DNA of 10,168 nucleotides, taken from contig CACZPV010000254.1 in assembly GCA_902783065.1 (NCBI GenBank), positions 1-10,168 on the forward strand, written 5' to 3'. The stretch is from an uncultured Ruminococcus sp. (GTDB taxonomy: Bacteria > Bacillota > Clostridia > Oscillospirales > Acutalibacteraceae). Below, piece by piece: positions 6,663-10,168 of this stretch. Both the position numbers and the translations under genes were made by a program. Under the pieces are notes generated by a model, which was not told the origin of the DNA, did no database searches, and saw only the letters and a program-made list of their open reading frames with translations. The stretch's first letter is position 1, and each line of letters begins with the position of its first letter.

Positions 6663-6690
6663 ACACAGAATATTTATTCAGTGTTTTCTT
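6663..6690 (+). terminator. Weak intrinsic terminator candidate after ftsW
   Basis: ACAC (6663-6666) pairs with GTGT (6681-6684), and after one A-A mismatch GAAT pairs with ATTC (6668-6671 with 6676-6679) around a four-base loop. A T-rich run (TTTTCTT, 6684-6690) follows. The stem is AT-rich and weak, so termination would be partial. It precedes a murG promoter candidate, which supports a transcript boundary here. Confidence 0.35.
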
Positions 6691-6707
6691 AATTTATCAG
6701 CGGTTAA

Positions 6708-6738
6708 TTGATTATGTAAAAGTCGGCTTTGTGATAAT
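6708..6738 (+). promoter_or_regulatory. Candidate promoter for murG
   Basis: TGT followed by GATAAT (6733-6738) fits an extended -10 element. TTGATT (6708-6713) lies upstream with a 19-base gap, longer than ideal. The predicted start near 6745 leaves about 40 bases to murG. Sequence pattern only. Confidence 0.4.
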
Positions 6739-6785
6739 GGCCGGTATCCGATATCAAAAACGATCAACTCTAAGGAGTGAAATAC

Positions 6786-7910
6786 ATGAAAATAATTTTT
6801 GCCGGAGGCGGTACGGCGGGACATATTAATCCCGCATTGGCGATTGCCGGATATGTAAGAGAAAAACAGCCGGATGCAGAAATATTGTATATTGGCTGCA
6901 AGGGCGGAATGGAAGAAAGATTGGTTCCGCAGGCCGGATATGAATTTAAAGGAATTATTGTACAGGGTTTCAGAAGAAAGCTTACGCCTAAGGGGATTGC
7001 CGAAAATATTGTTACTGTTAAAAAAGCAATCAGCGCCGAAATAGATGCAAAAACCATTATAAAGGAATTTAAGCCGGATATCTGTGTCGGAACCGGAGGC
7101 TATGTCAGCGGACCGGTTTTGAGAGCAGCAGCTAAACTTGGAATCCCTACTATTATTCATGAGCAGAATGCTTTTCCCGGTATTACAAACAAAATGCTTG
7201 CTAAAAAGGCAGACAGGGTAATGCTCGCAATGCCGGCTGCAAAAAAACACTTTAAAGGAAAATGCAGATTTGTGGAAACCGGTAATCCGGTACGCGGTGA
7301 AATTCTGACCGCAGACAGAGAAAGTGCAAGAAAAGAACTGGGATTGGATGAAAGACCGGTGATCCTGTCTTTTGGCGGCAGTCTTGGGGCAAGGATTATT
7401 AATGAATCCCTTGCTGATATTATTGCAAGAAGTGCAAAAGACGGAAAGTATCAGCATATCCATGCTTATGGTCAGTATGGCAAATGGTTTCCGGATCTTT
7501 TGAGGGAAAAAGGGGTGGACCCGGACAGCGCTGAAAATCTGGATATCAGAGAGTATATCAACAATATGCCTGTTTGCCTTGCAGCAGCAGATGTTGTTGT
7601 AGCAAGAGCAGGCGCTATTACGTTGAGTGAAATACAGGTAAAGGGTAAGCCGTCGGTGCTGATTCCTTCTCCTAATGTAGCGGAAAACCATCAGTATCAT
7701 AACGCAATGTCGCTTGTGGAAAAAAATGCCGCAGTGATGATTGAGGAAAAGGATTTGACACCTGAAAAACTTACCGAAGCAATTGATCAGCTTGCTTCAG
7801 ATCCTGAAAAACTGAAGGAATATTCTCAAAATGCTAAGAAAATGGCTGTGGATGATGCAGCAAAAAGAATATATTCGGTCATGATAGAGGTTTTATCAAA
7901 GCAGCCGTGA
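6786..7910 (+). CDS. murG: UDP-GlcNAc:lipid I N-acetylglucosaminyltransferase (lipid II synthase)
   Basis: 374-residue peripheral membrane GT-B glycosyltransferase that adds GlcNAc to lipid I on the cytoplasmic face, giving lipid II. The N-terminal domain carries the glycine loop GGGTAGH (7-13) followed by INPALA, then GTGGYVSGP and HEQNAFPG with Glu126-Gln127-Asn128. The C-terminal UDP-GlcNAc domain has GGSLGA (197-202), the RAGAITLSE segment (274-282) and PNVAENHQ. Length is close to the 355-370 residues usual for MurG. Start is ATG 6786 behind a near-perfect TAAGGAGTG (6771-6779); a GTG at 6777 lies within that site. The gene follows ftsW by 145 bases and precedes divIB by 68 bases. No key residue appears lost. 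Confidence 0.97.
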   Translation: MKIIFAGGGTAGHINPALAIAGYVREKQPDAEILYIGCKGGMEERLVPQAGYEFKGIIVQGFRRKLTPKGIAENIVTVKKAISAEIDAKTIIKEFKPDICVGTGGYVSGPVLRAAAKLGIPTIIHEQNAFPGITNKMLAKKADRVMLAMPAAKKHFKGKCRFVETGNPVRGEILTADRESARKELGLDERPVILSFGGSLGARIINESLADIIARSAKDGKYQHIHAYGQYGKWFPDLLREKGVDPDSAENLDIREYINNMPVCLAAADVVVARAGAITLSEIQVKGKPSVLIPSPNVAENHQYHNAMSLVEKNAAVMIEEKDLTPEKLTEAIDQLASDPEKLKEYSQNAKKMAVDDAAKRIYSVMIEVLSKQP

Positions 7911-7978
7911 TGACAGCATTGATGAAATTATGAGGCAGATCGGACATACGGCAATTATACTATGGAAGGGATGATATT

Positions 7979-9565
7979 ATGGAAAAAAGGCTTTCGGACG
8001 GAAGCAGAAAAGCTTCTCCGCCCCGCAATCAATATCCCGCAAAGCACAGGATGGACGGAAAGCAGCGCATAGTGTCTGACCGACAGCCCCCAAAGCGAAA
8101 TCCTGCCGGACGTGTTCCGAATAAACCTACTCCGTCAAAAACAAGGCGGGCAGGACAGCAGCAAAATAAAAAAACATCTGCTGTGTCTGAAACCACCGGT
8201 AATGTGAAACGGTCTTCCTCAGTACCGGAAAATAAAAAAACACCAAAGCCCCGCAGCAGGTCTGCGAAAAGTACACAGATTCCCGAGGAGGTAACCGGAA
8301 GCAAACTGAAGATGAAAAAGCAGCCTGTAAAAAAACGTCCGATGCAGCAGCAGGATGCTTATGAAGAACAAAAGAAATTTCTCGAAAAAGATAACCATGA
8401 TGATGATTACAGTGCGCCTAAACCGTTGGAGCCACCGAAAAAACCGCTTAGTCCCTATGCGAGAAAGGCACGTAAGGTTATACTTGCAATTGTGACGATT
8501 CTGGTGCTGGTCGTAATTTGTTCTGCACTGTCTTTGACTGTATTCTTTAAGATCGATGAGATTACAGTTGAGGGAAAAACACGGTATAACAGCGATGAAA
8601 TTATCTCGTCGTCAGAAATACAGTTAGGGGATAATCTTCTGTTATGCAATACGGCACCCGGAGCAGAGAAAATCAAAAAGGACTTTGCTTATATTGAAAC
8701 AGTGGAAATTGAAAAACATCTGTTTAATAAGATAAATATTAAGGTTGTTGAGGCTGCCCCTAATTCCATAGTCGAAAGTGACGGCAAATTTATTGTTTTG
8801 AGTAAAAGCGGAAAGATCGTTGAGATTAATGACAAGAAAACACACGATGTTCCTACAGTACTGGGTGCCAAACTGAAAAATGTCAAGCTTTCGTCAACAA
8901 TACAGTATAAGGATAAAAACCTTAAAAAGTATTTGGATAAAGTGTTGTCAGCTATCAGCGAAAATGGCTTGAAAGAAGAAATTATTACAGTTGATATTTC
9001 TGATACATCTAATATTGTTCTATTAAAGAAGAATGGATTCAGAATCATGTTGGGCAATTTTGAGAATATCGAATATAAGATGAAAACTGCCGCCCAGATT
9101 CTTGCCAAAAGTGTTAAATCAAATATGGAAGGTACTCTGGATGTATCACTGGCATCTGCCGAGGGAGGAAAATCATATCTGAAACTTGGTCAGCAGACCA
9201 GTGAAGTCAGTACGGCAAGTCAGGCTTCTGGAAAGCAGCAGACTTCTAAACAGGAGAGTTCCAAAAAACCGCAGGAGAGTTCACGTGTTAGTGAAGAAAG
9301 CAGTTCGGCTTCTTCTGAAGAATCTTCACAGGAAACTGCAGAACCGGAAGATACATATGGTGAAGATGAGGAAGAATATACTCCTGATGAATATACCGAT
9401 GAGTATACAGATGAATACACTGATGAGTATGCAGATGAGTATACAGATGAGTACATGGATGAGTATACTGACGAATATACCGATGAATACACAGATGAAT
9501 ATCCGGACGAGTATGATTATGAGTATATGGATGAATATGATTATGGAGAAGAAGGTTTAGAATAG
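7979..9565 (+). CDS. divIB: DivIB/FtsQ division protein with long basic and acidic tails
   Basis: 528-residue bitopic septum protein, about twice the 263 residues of B. subtilis DivIB. The cytoplasmic tail (1-165) is rich in Lys, Arg, Pro, Ser and Gln and looks disordered. A single membrane segment (about 166-190) leads into a POTRA-like domain (about 191-260, FKIDEITVEGKTRYNSDEI) and a beta domain (261-405) that in the family bind FtsL/DivIC. A Ser/Gln/Glu-rich linker (406-460) follows, then a tail of eleven back-to-back xDEY tetrapeptides (469-512) and further DY/DEY units to the end, which lie outside the membrane. Start is ATG 7979 behind GGAAGGG (7964-7970). Position between murG and ftsZ agrees with ftsQ/divIB. 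The core assignment is secure by order and domains; the role of the tails is unknown. Confidence 0.88.
   Translation: MEKRLSDGSRKASPPRNQYPAKHRMDGKQRIVSDRQPPKRNPAGRVPNKPTPSKTRRAGQQQNKKTSAVSETTGNVKRSSSVPENKKTPKPRSRSAKSTQIPEEVTGSKLKMKKQPVKKRPMQQQDAYEEQKKFLEKDNHDDDYSAPKPLEPPKKPLSPYARKARKVILAIVTILVLVVICSALSLTVFFKIDEITVEGKTRYNSDEIISSSEIQLGDNLLLCNTAPGAEKIKKDFAYIETVEIEKHLFNKINIKVVEAAPNSIVESDGKFIVLSKSGKIVEINDKKTHDVPTVLGAKLKNVKLSSTIQYKDKNLKKYLDKVLSAISENGLKEEIITVDISDTSNIVLLKKNGFRIMLGNFENIEYKMKTAAQILAKSVKSNMEGTLDVSLASAEGGKSYLKLGQQTSEVSTASQASGKQQTSKQESSKKPQESSRVSEESSSASSEESSQETAEPEDTYGEDEEEYTPDEYTDEYTDEYTDEYADEYTDEYMDEYTDEYTDEYTDEYPDEYDYEYMDEYDYGEEGLE
9383..9514 (+). repeat. 12-base in-frame tandem repeat encoding xDEY
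   Basis: Eleven consecutive 12-base units of the form (ACN/CCN/GCN/ATG)-GA(T/C)-GA(A/G)-TAT/TAC encode PDEY, TDEY x3, ADEY, TDEY, MDEY, TDEY x3 and PDEY in the divIB tail. The units differ at synonymous positions, and in the first residue of each tetrapeptide, so this is not a recent perfect expansion. Twelve-base units keep frame if slippage changes the copy number. Confidence 0.9.
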
Positions 9566-9640
9566 CCTTTAAAAACATCTGTTAAAATCACCAAAAATAG
9601 TATTTGAATTTTGTGTACTTAGAGTAAGAATTTTAAATTT

Positions 9641-9655
9641 GACGAAAATTTCGTC
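9641..9655 (+). promoter_or_regulatory. 15-base palindrome upstream of ftsZ, operator candidate
   Basis: GACGAAA and TTTCGTC form a perfect 7-bp inverted repeat around a single A, ending eight bases before the -35 of the first ftsZ promoter candidate. A near-zero spacer suits a dimeric DNA-binding protein better than an RNA hairpin. TGACGAA (9640-9646) also fits the published Spo0A box TGNCGAA. Which protein binds is inference. Confidence 0.4.
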
Positions 9656-9662
9656 TAATGTA

Positions 9663-9691
9663 TTGAAATTATGAGTAAAAAGTGGTAAATT
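9663..9691 (+). promoter_or_regulatory. Upstream promoter candidate for ftsZ
   Basis: TTGAAA (9663-9668), a 17-base gap, and TAAATT (9686-9691) preceded by TGG, an extended -10 feature. The start would fall near 9698, so the 11-bp hairpin at 9705-9742 would lie near the 5' end of this transcript. Confidence 0.45.
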
Positions 9692-9704
9692 ATTAGATGA
9701 GGAT

Positions 9705-9742
9705 TTTTCATTTCTGCTCACTGAAACATAAAGAAATGAAAA
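9705..9742 (+). other. 11-bp perfect hairpin in the ftsZ leader
   Basis: TTTTCATTTCT (9705-9715) and AGAAATGAAAA (9732-9742) pair perfectly around a 16-base loop. It lies between the two ftsZ promoter candidates. TGACGG follows, not a T-tract, so termination is unlikely. It could stabilise the longer ftsZ transcript or be a protein-binding site. Confidence 0.5.
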
Positions 9743-9761
9743 TGACGGTTTAATCTTTTAA

Positions 9762-9790
9762 TTGTGAAAATAATCTGTCAGTAGTATGAT
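9762..9790 (+). promoter_or_regulatory. Proximal promoter candidate for ftsZ
   Basis: TTGTGA (9762-9767), a 17-base gap, and TATGAT (9785-9790). The start would fall near 9797, leaving about 25 bases including GAAGGGAG (9804-9811) before the ATG at 9822. This is a compact arrangement that fits strong constitutive expression. Confidence 0.55.
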
Positions 9791-9821
9791 AAGATGTTGA
9801 TATGAAGGGAGTACAAATTAA

Positions 9822-10168
9822 ATGCCTTACGAATTTGAAAATGCTGAAATTGACAGCGTGGTACACATTAAAGTAGTCGGAGTTGGCGGCGGCGGCGGAA
9901 ACGCTATCGACCGCATGGTTGATTATGTTACCGGTGTAGAGTTTATCTCTATAAACACAGATCAGCAGGCGCTGAATCGCAGCAAGGCAACACTTAAGAT
10001 GCAGATAGGCGAAAAGATTACTCACGGCAAGGGCGCTGGCTCTAAGCCTGAGATCGGTGAAAAAGCTGCTGATGAAAGCAAGGAGCAGATAGCAGAGGTT
10101 ATCAAGGATGCCGATATGGTGTTCATTACTGCCGGTATGGGCGGCGGTACAGGTACCGGCGCAGCTCC
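9822..10168 (+). CDS. ftsZ: Cell division GTPase FtsZ, N-terminal part
   Basis: First 115 codons of the tubulin-like GTPase that polymerises at midcell and recruits the division machinery; the gene runs off the window. Visible motifs are the nucleotide-binding strand and glycine loop VVGVGGGGGNAIDRM (18-32), FISINTDQQAL, and the tubulin signature GGGTGTG (107-113) at the very end. The glycine loop reads GVGGGGGNA where many FtsZ have GVGGGGNNA or GVGGAGCNA, a mild variant. Start is ATG 9822 behind GAAGGGAG (9804-9811). The gene directly follows divIB with no ftsA between, and has two tandem promoter candidates of its own. Confidence 0.97.
   Translation, partial: MPYEFENAEIDSVVHIKVVGVGGGGGNAIDRMVDYVTGVEFISINTDQQALNRSKATLKMQIGEKITHGKGAGSKPEIGEKAADESKEQIAEVIKDADMVFITAGMGGGTGTGAA

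Noticed and set aside
6678..7700. A 340-codon open frame on the minus strand opposite murG
   Set aside because: It is antisense to a clear murG, has a Cys/Ser/Phe/Asn-heavy composition typical of shadow translation, and matches no family I recognise.
7919..7961. TTGATG and TATACT as a divIB promoter
   Set aside because: The gap is about 31 bases, far from the usual 17, and no hexamer fits at the right distance.
9220..9492. Minus-strand frame with repeated Tyr-Ser-Ser-Val units
   Set aside because: It is the reverse reading of the xDEY repeat in divIB. The periodicity comes from the 12-base DNA repeat.
9383..9514. Regular repeats considered as a CRISPR array
   Set aside because: The units are 12 bases long, contiguous, in frame and without spacers.

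Overview
The window is a stretch of a division and cell-wall (dcw) cluster, all on the + strand. It most likely comes from a Gram-positive Clostridia bacterium, probably of the Ruminococcaceae/Oscillospiraceae type. The reasons are the gene order (ftsL-like, PASTA-bearing class B PBP, mraY, ftsW, murG, divIB/ftsQ, ftsZ), the two PASTA domains on the PBP, strong AAGGAG-type ribosome binding sites, moderate G+C and AT-rich spacers. The genus is an inference. I see no mobile element, CRISPR array, tRNA or rRNA.

Layout: a FtsL/DivIC-type septum protein (43-555); a spacer with three hairpins and an extended -10 promoter candidate; a class B penicillin-binding protein of the PBP2B/SpoVD type (794-3055); a 265-base spacer with a multibranched inverted-repeat structure (3155-3222); a 179-residue protein that looks like a shrunken, P-loop-less Mur ligase (3321-3860); a 54-codon ORF overlapping genes on both sides (3854-4018); mraY (4018-5040); a 355-base spacer with a good sigma-A promoter and a long structured leader; ftsW (5396-6640); murG (6786-7910); divIB/ftsQ with an acidic tyrosine tetrapeptide-repeat tail (7979-9565); a 256-base spacer with two promoter candidates, a 15-base palindrome and an 11-bp hairpin; and the first 115 codons of ftsZ (9822 to the window end).

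The genes work together. MraY makes lipid I and MurG makes lipid II. The FtsW glycosyltransferase and the class B PBP transpeptidase build septal peptidoglycan, FtsL and DivIB hold that pair at the septum, and FtsZ forms the ring. The cytoplasmic Mur ligases that often sit in this cluster (murE and murF between the PBP and mraY, murD between mraY and ftsW) are missing as intact genes. The murE/murF position instead holds the degenerate Mur-like protein and its tightly coupled small downstream ORF. That pair is the most unusual content here, followed by the repeat tail on DivIB and the structured spacer before the Mur-like gene.
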